In this document: in pieces, positions 1-5,514 of the stretch | Numbering within the stretch: the first letter of the stretch is position 1 | Layout: each line of letters starts with the position of its first letter | NCBI GenBank assembly: GCA_015486655.1 | Contig: WFRF01000125.1 | Location: 1-5,514, forward strand | Source of the DNA: Caldifarciminota bacterium | GTDB taxonomy: Bacteria > Hydrothermota > 32-111 > QNBC01 | Direction of reading: 5' to 3' | DNA length: 5,514 nt | Notes under the pieces: model-generated | Databases searched by the model: none | Told to the model about the DNA's origin: nothing | Seen by the model: the letters and a program-made list of their open reading frames with translations, nothing else | Translations under genes and position numbers: made by a program

Positions 1-701
1 ATGCAGCCGAACTTAAACTTACAATCAAATCACTTTGTAATGCTAATTTAGTTGACATTACGCATGAGTTAAATAAATTTGATATTGATGAAGCGAGATT
101 TGTCATGTTGCAGGCTGAGAGAATTATGCCGGAACGCTCAATAGTAATTGCCGTTGTGGACCCTGGAGTGGGGAGCAAAAGGGATTGTCTTTTGCTAAAA
201 AAGGGGAATCGTTTCTTTATCGGTCCGGATAACGGGATATTTGATTATATTATTGACGATAAAACGGAATGTTATACTATTAAATCGGACAGGTTCGATT
301 CCGTTTCGAACACGTTTCATGGGAGGGATATATTTGCCCCTCTTGCCGCAAAAATTGCCAAAGATGAAAGGATTGACGAATATGTTTTAAAGAGAAAATG
401 CAAATTGAGATCACTATTTAATCCCGAGTTAAGGAACGGTTCTATAAAAGGGAAAATTGTCTATGTTGATTCTTTTGGCAATGCCATAACAAATATCGAT
501 ATGAGCTTTAAAGAGAGTGTAGAAGAAGGTGTAATTTTGTTCAGGGGGAAAAAAATAGGGCTTGTGAAATCTTACAGTGGACAAGAGGGCTTATTTGCCA
601 TTTATGATAGTGCGGGTTATCTTGAAATAAGCAGTTACAGAGGGAAACAAAAAACAGATTTTAATATCGGTGAACCGGTAGAAATAAGGAGGAGCTTGTG
701 A
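1..701 (+). CDS. SAM hydroxide adenosyltransferase (SAM hydrolase, DUF62 family), 5'-truncated by window edge
   Basis: The reading frame is open from the left edge (first full codon at 3), so the ATG at 105 is internal and the true start lies upstream. About 232 residues are visible, against a usual family length of roughly 250-270. The missing part should include the N-terminal TDFG motif. Visible family motifs are VDITHE (about 51-68), VVDPGVGS (153-176), GPDNG (222-236), TFHGRD (312-329) and, in the C-terminal barrel, VDSFGNAITNI (465-497). The Asp-Arg-His triad known to activate water in archaeal members can be placed at Asp (159-161), Arg (180-182) and His (318-320). That favours hydrolysis of SAM to adenosine and methionine over the halogenase activity of the related fluorinase/chlorinase enzymes. 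The protein should be cytosolic. Its stop codon overlaps the next start (GTGA), so the two genes are probably translationally coupled. Family assignment is strong; the biological role is not well established. Confidence 0.93.
   Translation, partial: AAELKLTIKSLCNANLVDITHELNKFDIDEARFVMLQAERIMPERSIVIAVVDPGVGSKRDCLLLKKGNRFFIGPDNGIFDYIIDDKTECYTIKSDRFDSVSNTFHGRDIFAPLAAKIAKDERIDEYVLKRKCKLRSLFNPELRNGSIKGKIVYVDSFGNAITNIDMSFKESVEEGVILFRGKKIGLVKSYSGQEGLFAIYDSAGYLEISSYRGKQKTDFNIGEPVEIRRSL
686..692 (+). promoter_or_regulatory. Shine-Dalgarno site for the Hsp20 gene
   Basis: A full AAGGAGG lies 5 nt before the GTG at 698, inside the last codons of the SAM hydrolase gene. It decides the start: this frame has a TGA at 671-673 and no ATG between that stop and 698, so GTG is the only well-supported initiation codon. 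Confidence 0.85.
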
Positions 702-1093
702 AATATTTAAAGCATTATTCCTTCATTTTTTTTCCGAACTCTGAAGGCAATGAGTTGTCGGGGAAGGATTATGACTGGATTCCGAATATAGATATACTAA
801 CGGTTAAAGACGGTTCTTATATTGTTTTAGAGGTTGCCGGAATAAGGAAAGAAGATATTAAGGTTGAATTACAAAACAAATCGTTGATAATTACCGGCGT
901 AAGGAAGAGGTTTATTCCGGAAGAAGAGTGCGAGTTTTACTCAATGGAGATTGCAGAGGGGATATTCAGAAGAATAATCAATGTGCCGTACACGATAGAT
1001 ATTGATAAAATAAAAGTCGAAATGAAAGACGGAATGCTTAAGATATTTGTCCCGAAGGCTACAGAGGTAAGAAAACAGATTGAAATTGATTAA
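698..1093 (+). CDS. Small heat-shock protein, Hsp20/alpha-crystallin family
   Basis: This 131-residue protein is an ATP-independent holding chaperone that binds unfolding proteins in the cytosol. After a short, partly aromatic N-terminal arm (residues 1-26, including FIFFP) comes a typical alpha-crystallin domain. It opens with WIPNIDI (27-33), continues through VAGIRKEDI (46-54) and the LIITGVR strand (63-69), then GIFRRIINVP (88-97) and the hallmark DGMLKIFVPK (111-120). The C-terminus carries an I-x-I motif (IEI, 128-130), which in this family docks into neighbouring dimers to build oligomers. The length is at the short end for bacterial members, mainly because of the brief N-terminal arm. 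It starts at GTG in a 4-bp overlap with the SAM hydrolase stop and ends 12 bp before lon, so it is probably co-expressed with that protease. No heat-shock promoter or CIRCE element is visible directly upstream. Confidence 0.95.
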   Translation: MKYLKHYSFIFFPNSEGNELSGKDYDWIPNIDILTVKDGSYIVLEVAGIRKEDIKVELQNKSLIITGVRKRFIPEEECEFYSMEIAEGIFRRIINVPYTIDIDKIKVEMKDGMLKIFVPKATEVRKQIEID

Positions 1094-1096
1094 TCT

Positions 1097-1101
1097 GGAG
1101 G
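1097..1101 (+). promoter_or_regulatory. Shine-Dalgarno site for lon
   Basis: GGAGG lies within the 12-bp gap between the Hsp20 stop (TAA, 1091-1093) and the lon ATG at 1106. The spacer is 4 nt, slightly short. The gap is too small for a promoter or terminator, so lon translation must rely on a message that includes the upstream genes, or on a promoter inside them. Confidence 0.75.
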
Positions 1102-1105
1102 AATC

Positions 1106-3454
1106 ATGACAGGAGAAAAGGAACTAATTAATAAAATCCCGGAAAAATTACCGATTATTGCCATAAGAAATTTTGTAGTTTACCCCTATCTTCTACTTCC
1201 AATCAGCGTTACCGAACAGAGAGATATAGACGTGATTAATCTGTCTCTGAAAGGAGATAAAATGTTAGCGGTTTTTACCGTTAAAGAAAATGCCGGAGAA
1301 AAAGTCGATTACCGAAAAGACATCTACGAAGTCGGAACAGTCGTTACAGTTGCCAAAATGGTTAGAATGCCCGATGATTCTATGAAAGTACTGCTTCAGG
1401 GGGTTAAGAGGATCAGATTAAAAGATATTGAGAAAGATGAGATATATGCTAAGATTGAAGTGCTTGAAAATGAAATCGAACATTCCGAGGAGGTGGAAGC
1501 CCTTAAAAGGAATGTGACATCTCTTTTTATTCAGATAGTAAAACTTGCCAGCTATCTCCCAGACGACATCGGTTTGGTAATTGAAAGTATCGAAGATCCT
1601 TCGAGGTTATGTGATTTCATAGCTTCAAACATCAATTTAAAAATTGAAGATAAAATAGATATATTGAAAGAGACAAATGTTAAAGCAAGGCTAAAAATAT
1701 TGATGGATTTTCTGCAAAAAGAGCTTAATATTTTGAAATTAGGAGAAAAGTTGCGGTCCGAAGTTTCCTCGGAGCTTACCAAGGAGCAAAGAGAGTTTTA
1801 TCTGAGGGAACAATTAAAAGCGATTCAAAAGGAACTCGGCGAAAAAGACGAAAAGACACTGGAGATAGAGGAACTCAGAAAAAAGGTAAAAAAGAAAAAA
1901 ATGCCCGAAGAAGCAAGAGAACGGGCTTTGAAGGAAATTGACAAACTGGAAAAGATCCCTCTTCAGGCGGCGGATTACTATGTAACCGTAAACTATATTG
2001 ATTGGTTGTTGGAGCTGCCATGGACAGAAGAAACGAAGGATAATATCAATATAAAAAAGGCTGCTGAAATTCTGGATGAAGACCATTACGATCTGGAAAA
2101 AATTAAAGACCGAATACTTGAATTTCTCGCTGTGAGAAAATTAAAGAACAGTACCATGGGGACGATTCTTTGTTTTGTAGGCCCTCCGGGAGTGGGAAAG
2201 ACATCCCTGGGAAGAAGCATTGCCAGGGCATTAAATAGGAAATTTATCAGATTAGCCCTGGGAGGGGTAAGAGATGAGGCTGAAATAAGAGGACACAGAC
2301 GGACATATGTGGGTGCTTTGCCGGGAAGAATAATTCAAGAGATGAAGCGTGTTAAAACACGCAATCCCGTTTTTATGATAGACGAAATAGATAAAATAGG
2401 AATGGATTTCCGTGGAGATCCAACATCGGCTCTTTTAGAAGTTCTTGATCCTGAACAGAACAACAGTTTTGTTGATCATTTTATAGAAATTCCTTTTGAT
2501 TTATCACATGTGTTTTTTATCACGACGGCAAATGTAATCGAAACGATCCCGGCTCCTTTGAGGGATAGAATGGAAATCATAAGATTGGCAGGATATACGG
2601 TTGACGAAAAGATACATATTGCAAAGAAGTACCTTATTCCGAGGCAGATAGAAGCAAACGGGATGACAAAGAGGAAATTGCATTTTACCGATTCGGCAAT
2701 AAGACTGATAGTTGAATCATATACCAGAGAAGCCGGTGTGAGAACCCTTGAAAGAACCATAGGCGGTGTGATCAGAAAGATAGCAAAAGATATTACCATG
2801 GGGAAAAGGGCTGCAAGGACAATTACTGATAGAGTCGTGGAAAAATACATGGGTAAACCCATCTTTACTCCTGTACTTGCAAAGAAAAAACCCGTTCCGG
2901 GAGTTGTTACGGGAATGGCATGGACACCGGTAGGTGGTGAGATACTTTTTATCGAGGTTACTAAGATGTTGGGGAACGGACAGTTTATTCTAACCGGACA
3001 GCTCGGAGATGTTATGAAAGAGTCTTGTAGGATAGCACTTTCTTACGTAAGGGCAAATGCCGACGATTTCGGAATTGATAAGAATTTTCATAAAAACAGT
3101 GACATTCACATTCATGTCCCGGAAGGCGCCGTACCGAAAGATGGCCCCTCGGCAGGGGTTGCCATAGTCACATCCATAATTTCTTTGCTTACAGGTATAC
3201 CGGCAAGACCCGATATTTCCATGACCGGGGAGATAACATTGAAAGGGGAAGTCCTTCCTATAGGCGGAGTAAAGGAAAAGGTACTGGGGGCCAATAGAGC
3301 AGGTATAAAAGAGATAATTTTACCGAAGGAAAATGAAAAAGATATTGATGATGTTCCTGAGGCTGTTAGAAAGGAAACAAAGTTTCATTTTGTAACGAAT
3401 GTGAATGAAGTTGTCGAAAAGGTTTTGGTTAAAAAGATAAGGAGGAAAAAATGA
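1106..3454 (+). CDS. lon: ATP-dependent protease Lon (LonA type)
   Basis: This complete 782-residue cytosolic AAA+ serine protease degrades misfolded and selected regulatory proteins, and its length is normal for LonA. The N-terminal substrate-recognition (LAN) domain spans about 14-205 and begins with LPIIAIRNFVVYP. A charged coiled/helical segment spans about 205-310, including the family-typical QREFYLREQLKAIQKELGE. The AAA+ module spans about 350-580, with Walker A GPPGVGKT (359-366), Walker B VFMIDE (422-427), sensor-1 region TTAN (473-476), an arginine-finger motif in PLRDRME (Arg488) and the sensor-2 region GVRTLER (544-550). The protease domain spans about 590-775, with catalytic Ser682 in PKDGPSAG and Lys725 in GGVKEK. 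Their 43-residue spacing matches the Ser-Lys dyad of E. coli Lon. All key residues are present, so it should be active. It follows the Hsp20 gene by 12 bp and its TGA overlaps the next ATG. Confidence 0.99.
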   Translation: MTGEKELINKIPEKLPIIAIRNFVVYPYLLLPISVTEQRDIDVINLSLKGDKMLAVFTVKENAGEKVDYRKDIYEVGTVVTVAKMVRMPDDSMKVLLQGVKRIRLKDIEKDEIYAKIEVLENEIEHSEEVEALKRNVTSLFIQIVKLASYLPDDIGLVIESIEDPSRLCDFIASNINLKIEDKIDILKETNVKARLKILMDFLQKELNILKLGEKLRSEVSSELTKEQREFYLREQLKAIQKELGEKDEKTLEIEELRKKVKKKKMPEEARERALKEIDKLEKIPLQAADYYVTVNYIDWLLELPWTEETKDNINIKKAAEILDEDHYDLEKIKDRILEFLAVRKLKNSTMGTILCFVGPPGVGKTSLGRSIARALNRKFIRLALGGVRDEAEIRGHRRTYVGALPGRIIQEMKRVKTRNPVFMIDEIDKIGMDFRGDPTSALLEVLDPEQNNSFVDHFIEIPFDLSHVFFITTANVIETIPAPLRDRMEIIRLAGYTVDEKIHIAKKYLIPRQIEANGMTKRKLHFTDSAIRLIVESYTREAGVRTLERTIGGVIRKIAKDITMGKRAARTITDRVVEKYMGKPIFTPVLAKKKPVPGVVTGMAWTPVGGEILFIEVTKMLGNGQFILTGQLGDVMKESCRIALSYVRANADDFGIDKNFHKNSDIHIHVPEGAVPKDGPSAGVAIVTSIISLLTGIPARPDISMTGEITLKGEVLPIGGVKEKVLGANRAGIKEIILPKENEKDIDDVPEAVRKETKFHFVTNVNEVVEKVLVKKIRRKK
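3438..3445 (+). promoter_or_regulatory. Shine-Dalgarno site for the LolA-like gene
   Basis: TAAGGAGG, the strongest ribosome-binding site in the window, lies 5 nt before the ATG at 3451 and inside the last codons of lon (part of the IRR residues). With the ATGA overlap, it allows both coupling to lon translation and independent initiation. Confidence 0.85.
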
Positions 3455-4107
3455 AAAAAGCACTGATTGCATCTTTAATATTCATATCAGTAACTGTAGC
3501 ACTAAATGCATCCGGTAACAAACCAACATTGAAGGACTCCGTGATCAATAGGTTTTTTTCTGCAGTAGACAGTATAAGGGATTATACCGTGCTTAACGAT
3601 GTGAAAACATATGCAGGGAAAAAGGTCCAAAAAAGGGAATTAAAAATATTTTACAAAGACAAAGGGCATGTAAGGATAGATGTCATAAGTGGAGATGAAA
3701 AAGGCGGTGTTGCAATTTACGATCCTAAAACCGACAAAGTCAGAGGACATAGGGGTGGTTTTTTAAAAGGAGTAAAATTGACCCTAAGTAAATATAGCAA
3801 GTTGGCAACGGATATCAGGGGAATAAGGACAGATCAGGCAACATTTCAGTTTTTTAAAGAACAGTTGAATAAGTTAAAAGATAAACCCATGACATTGGAT
3901 ACTTTGGGTAACGGTAAAATTTCCATTAGAGTAGCATTACCGGAGAGTCTTAGCGTCGGAAAAGCCGACGGATGGAAACTGTATATAGGTAAGAACGGTT
4001 TACCGTATAGGATAGAGTATTTTCACAGAGACTCATTGGTTCAGGAAAGTGTCTTTAAAGATCTGAAAATCAATATGGGAATGGAAGATTCCATATTTAA
4101 AATGTAG
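3451..4107 (+). CDS. Predicted periplasmic LolA-like / DUF1571-like protein
   Basis: This 218-residue protein starts with a clear Sec signal peptide: MKK, a hydrophobic stretch (4-18) and a likely cleavage after LNA at about residue 20. The whole protein contains no cysteine, so it is not a lipoprotein and should be soluble in the periplasm. The rest resembles the half-barrel of LolA-type lipoprotein-sorting proteins (COG2834) and DUF1571. An early helix (about 27-43) is followed by paired strands such as KRELKIFYKDKGHVRIDVI, then YDPKTDKVRGHRGGFLKG (90-107), a late DGWKLYIGKNGLPYRIEYF hairpin (173-191) and the ending FKDLKINMGMEDSIFKM (202-218), typical of this fold. LolA itself carries lipoproteins from the inner to the outer membrane, but similarity here is at fold level and the ligand is unknown. 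The gene overlaps lon by 4 bp and sits 9 bp before dapA. Fold assignment is moderate; a specific function should not be assumed. Confidence 0.7.
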   Translation: MKKALIASLIFISVTVALNASGNKPTLKDSVINRFFSAVDSIRDYTVLNDVKTYAGKKVQKRELKIFYKDKGHVRIDVISGDEKGGVAIYDPKTDKVRGHRGGFLKGVKLTLSKYSKLATDIRGIRTDQATFQFFKEQLNKLKDKPMTLDTLGNGKISIRVALPESLSVGKADGWKLYIGKNGLPYRIEYFHRDSLVQESVFKDLKINMGMEDSIFKM

Positions 4108-4110
4108 AGG
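4106..4110 (+). promoter_or_regulatory. Shine-Dalgarno site for dapA
   Basis: AGAGG overlaps the TAG stop of the LolA-like gene and lies 6 nt before the dapA ATG at 4117. It is a weaker match than the sites of the three genes before it. It supports this start, which gives the normal DapA N-terminus (GSWVAIITPF). Confidence 0.6.
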
Positions 4111-4116
4111 CGAATT

Positions 4117-4998
4117 ATGAAATTATTCGGTTCCTGGGTAGCGATAATTACCCCATTTGATGATAGATACAATGTAGATTACAACACTTTAAAAAAACTC
4201 ATTGATTTTCAAATTGATAACGGTACGGACGGGATATTACTCTTAGGTACAACAGGGGAGGGCCCCGCCATAAGCGAAGAAGAGAAAATTAAAATCATGG
4301 AAGAGGGGATAAAGCATATAAACGGAAGAGTAAAGACCATGGTTGGTACCGGTACGAACAACACACTGAAAACTGTCAATATGACAAAAATTGCAGAGGA
4401 TAAAGGAGCGGATTTTGCTTTGGTAATTACTCCGTATTACAACAAACCCAATCAGGAAGGCTTGTTTCTTCATTTCTCCAAGGTAGCCGAATCTACAAAT
4501 ATGGATATTGTTATTTACAATGTCCCCGGACGAACCGGTGTGGCGATTAGCTCGGATACACTTGCAATGCTCACAACTTATAAAAATATTATCGGGGTAA
4601 AAGAGGCAAGCGGAAAAGTTGATAATGCAAGTGATATCATTAATAAAACAGAAGGTAAATTGGATATAATTTCCGGTGACGATACACTCACTCTACCATT
4701 AATATCAATCGGTTGCACCGGGGTTATATCGGTTACTGCCAACATTGTACCCAAAGATGTTTCAAGCATGGTACACTATGCTCTTGAAGGTAAAATGGAT
4801 AAAGCAAGAGAACTACACTATAAGCTGTTTAATTTGTCAAAAGCCATGTTCCTCGAGACTAACCCAATTCCGGTTAAAACCGCATCCGAGTTCATGGGAT
4901 TGACTAACGGTAGATTAAGATTGCCTTTGGGACCGTTATCCGATAAAAATAGAGATATATTGAAAAAAGCAATGTCAGATTTTGGTATAAAGATATGA
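4117..4998 (+). CDS. dapA: 4-hydroxy-tetrahydrodipicolinate synthase
   Basis: DapA condenses pyruvate with L-aspartate-4-semialdehyde, the first committed step to diaminopimelate and lysine, in the cytosol. The 293-residue length is normal for the family, and the (beta/alpha)8 aldolase barrel shows all expected catalytic residues: Thr45 and Thr46 in GTTGEG (44-49), Tyr108 in TPYYNKP, Tyr134 and Arg139 in YNVPGRTG (134-141), and the Schiff-base Lys162 in GVKEASG (160-166). SGDD (186-189) and the GCTGVISVTAN segment (199-209) also fit DapA rather than a sialate lyase or other paralogue. Several positions aligned to the lysine feedback site of E. coli DapA are changed (Pro50, Glu54, Lys57, Lys85), which suggests weak or absent lysine inhibition. 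The gene lies 9 bp after the LolA-like gene and overlaps dapB by 4 bp, so product transfer to the next enzyme is matched by coupled translation. Confidence 0.97.
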   Translation: MKLFGSWVAIITPFDDRYNVDYNTLKKLIDFQIDNGTDGILLLGTTGEGPAISEEEKIKIMEEGIKHINGRVKTMVGTGTNNTLKTVNMTKIAEDKGADFALVITPYYNKPNQEGLFLHFSKVAESTNMDIVIYNVPGRTGVAISSDTLAMLTTYKNIIGVKEASGKVDNASDIINKTEGKLDIISGDDTLTLPLISIGCTGVISVTANIVPKDVSSMVHYALEGKMDKARELHYKLFNLSKAMFLETNPIPVKTASEFMGLTNGRLRLPLGPLSDKNRDILKKAMSDFGIKI

Positions 4999-5514
4999 TA
5001 CGAGTGGTTTTATTCGGAGCATTGGGGAAAATGGGGCGAGAAATTGCCGGAGTTGCAGCCCAATCGGAAGAAATAGAAATTGTAAAGGTGATAGACAAAA
5101 ACGCAGATTACATAGGGCAAAATTACTCTGCCGTTACGGGAATAGGCGGTTACGACATGGCCTTGTCCGATGATACCGGAAACGGGTTGTTTGCAGACAT
5201 AGAGTGCGCCGTTGAATTCAGTGAGCATGCTGCAACGGCAAAACATGTTGGAGCTGCTGGTACATACGGGATTCCTTATGTGATAGGTACAACGGGCTTT
5301 AGCGATGAGGAGTTAAATGTGATTTACAAAACCGCTGATAATATGCCCGTATTTATTTCTTCCAATATGAGCAAGGGGATTAATGTTATAAACATCCTTC
5401 TGGAACAAATGGTGAAGAATTTCAGGGGATATGACATAGAAATATGGGAAATGCATCACAGGGATAAGAGAGACGCTCCCAGCGGAACGGCAATGATGCT
5501 GGCGGAAACCATAA
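4995..5514 (+). CDS. dapB: 4-hydroxy-tetrahydrodipicolinate reductase, 3'-truncated by window edge
   Basis: DapB reduces the DapA product with NAD(P)H to tetrahydrodipicolinate, the second step of the same branch. The first 173 codons are present, out of a usual 240-270. The N-terminal Rossmann motif is GALGKMG (8-14), close to the canonical GAxGRMG. An acidic residue (Asp34, in VIDK) ends the second strand, where these enzymes contact the NAD(P) ribose. Further motifs are VEFSEH (73-78), IGTTGF (97-102), SSNMSKGIN (122-130) and the catalytic signature EMHHRDKRDAPSGT (152-165), where His154 and Lys158 match the catalytic His159 and Lys163 of E. coli. The start is the ATG that overlaps the dapA stop; a start at the GTG of codon 4 would cut into the first strand. 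No Shine-Dalgarno site is visible, so expression probably depends on coupling to dapA. The frame is intact to the window edge. Confidence 0.96.
   Translation, partial: MIRVVLFGALGKMGREIAGVAAQSEEIEIVKVIDKNADYIGQNYSAVTGIGGYDMALSDDTGNGLFADIECAVEFSEHAATAKHVGAAGTYGIPYVIGTTGFSDEELNVIYKTADNMPVFISSNMSKGINVINILLEQMVKNFRGYDIEIWEMHHRDKRDAPSGTAMMLAETI

Noticed and set aside
105..107. ATG as a possible start of the SAM hydrolase gene
   Set aside because: The frame is open to the left edge and the 34 codons before it encode conserved family sequence (VDITHE), so this Met is internal.
621..645. CTTGAAA at 621-627 as the -35 box of a heat-shock (sigma-32-like) promoter for hsp20
   Set aside because: No CCCAT-like -10 element follows at suitable spacing, and the sequence is ordinary coding sequence for Leu-Glu-Ile.
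1091..1105. Possible promoter or terminator in the Hsp20/lon gap
   Set aside because: The gap is only 12 bp and is almost entirely taken up by the lon ribosome-binding site.
1865..1930. Lysine-rich, A-rich segment of lon (KKVKKKK) as a possible frameshift site
   Set aside because: The frame stays open and the Lys-rich helix is usual at this place in Lon; no downstream alternative frame or pause structure is evident.
2347..2362. Inverted repeat GCGTGTT-AA-AACACGC inside lon
   Set aside because: A 7-bp perfect inverted repeat is expected about once by chance in a window this size; it lies in conserved coding sequence and has no T-tract.
2476..2862. Reverse-strand open frame of 128 codons inside lon, plus shorter ones under lon, dapA and dapB
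   Set aside because: They lie antisense to strongly conserved coding sequence, resemble no family I recognise and lack good ribosome-binding sites; they are shadows of the real genes.
3954..3970. Hairpin CGTCGG-AAAAG-CCGACG in the LolA-like gene, considered as an attenuator or terminator
   Set aside because: The 6-bp stem is not followed by a run of T and lies about 150 bp before dapA within an intact coding frame, so it is most likely chance.

Overview
The window is a compact, AT-rich stretch of bacterial chromosome. Six protein genes all lie on the + strand with almost no space between them. Three junctions are 4-bp start/stop overlaps (GTGA at 698-701, ATGA at 3451-3454, ATGA at 4995-4998) and the other two gaps are only 12 and 9 bp. 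This reads as the interior of one operon: the first gene enters from the left edge and the last runs off the right edge. There is no gene-free stretch, and I see no RNA gene, mobile element, CRISPR array, terminator or convincing internal promoter.

Layout, left to right: (1) the C-terminal ~232 codons of a SAM hydroxide adenosyltransferase (SAM hydrolase, DUF62 family); (2) a small heat-shock protein of the Hsp20/alpha-crystallin family with a GTG start; (3) a complete LonA-type ATP-dependent protease; (4) a secreted protein with a LolA/DUF1571-like fold signature; (5) dapA, 4-hydroxy-tetrahydrodipicolinate synthase; (6) the first 173 codons of dapB, 4-hydroxy-tetrahydrodipicolinate reductase.

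The genes fall into functional blocks. Hsp20 and Lon form a protein quality-control pair: an ATP-independent holding chaperone and a protease that degrades damaged proteins. DapA and DapB catalyse consecutive steps of the diaminopimelate route, which supplies lysine and the meso-DAP of peptidoglycan. The LolA-like protein probably works in the periplasm. SAM hydrolase converts SAM to adenosine and methionine, and its physiological role is not well understood.

The organism is probably a Gram-negative-type (diderm), low-GC bacterium. The LolA-like protein with a signal peptide and the DAP pathway support this. Gene style and order remind me of Deferribacterota or related anaerobic lineages, but that is a low-confidence impression. 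Base composition and codon style look uniform across all six genes, with no sign of recent transfer. I did not find an undescribed system. The most interesting points are the mixed operon content, the uncharacterised LolA-like protein between lon and dapA, and a DapA whose lysine feedback site looks degraded.
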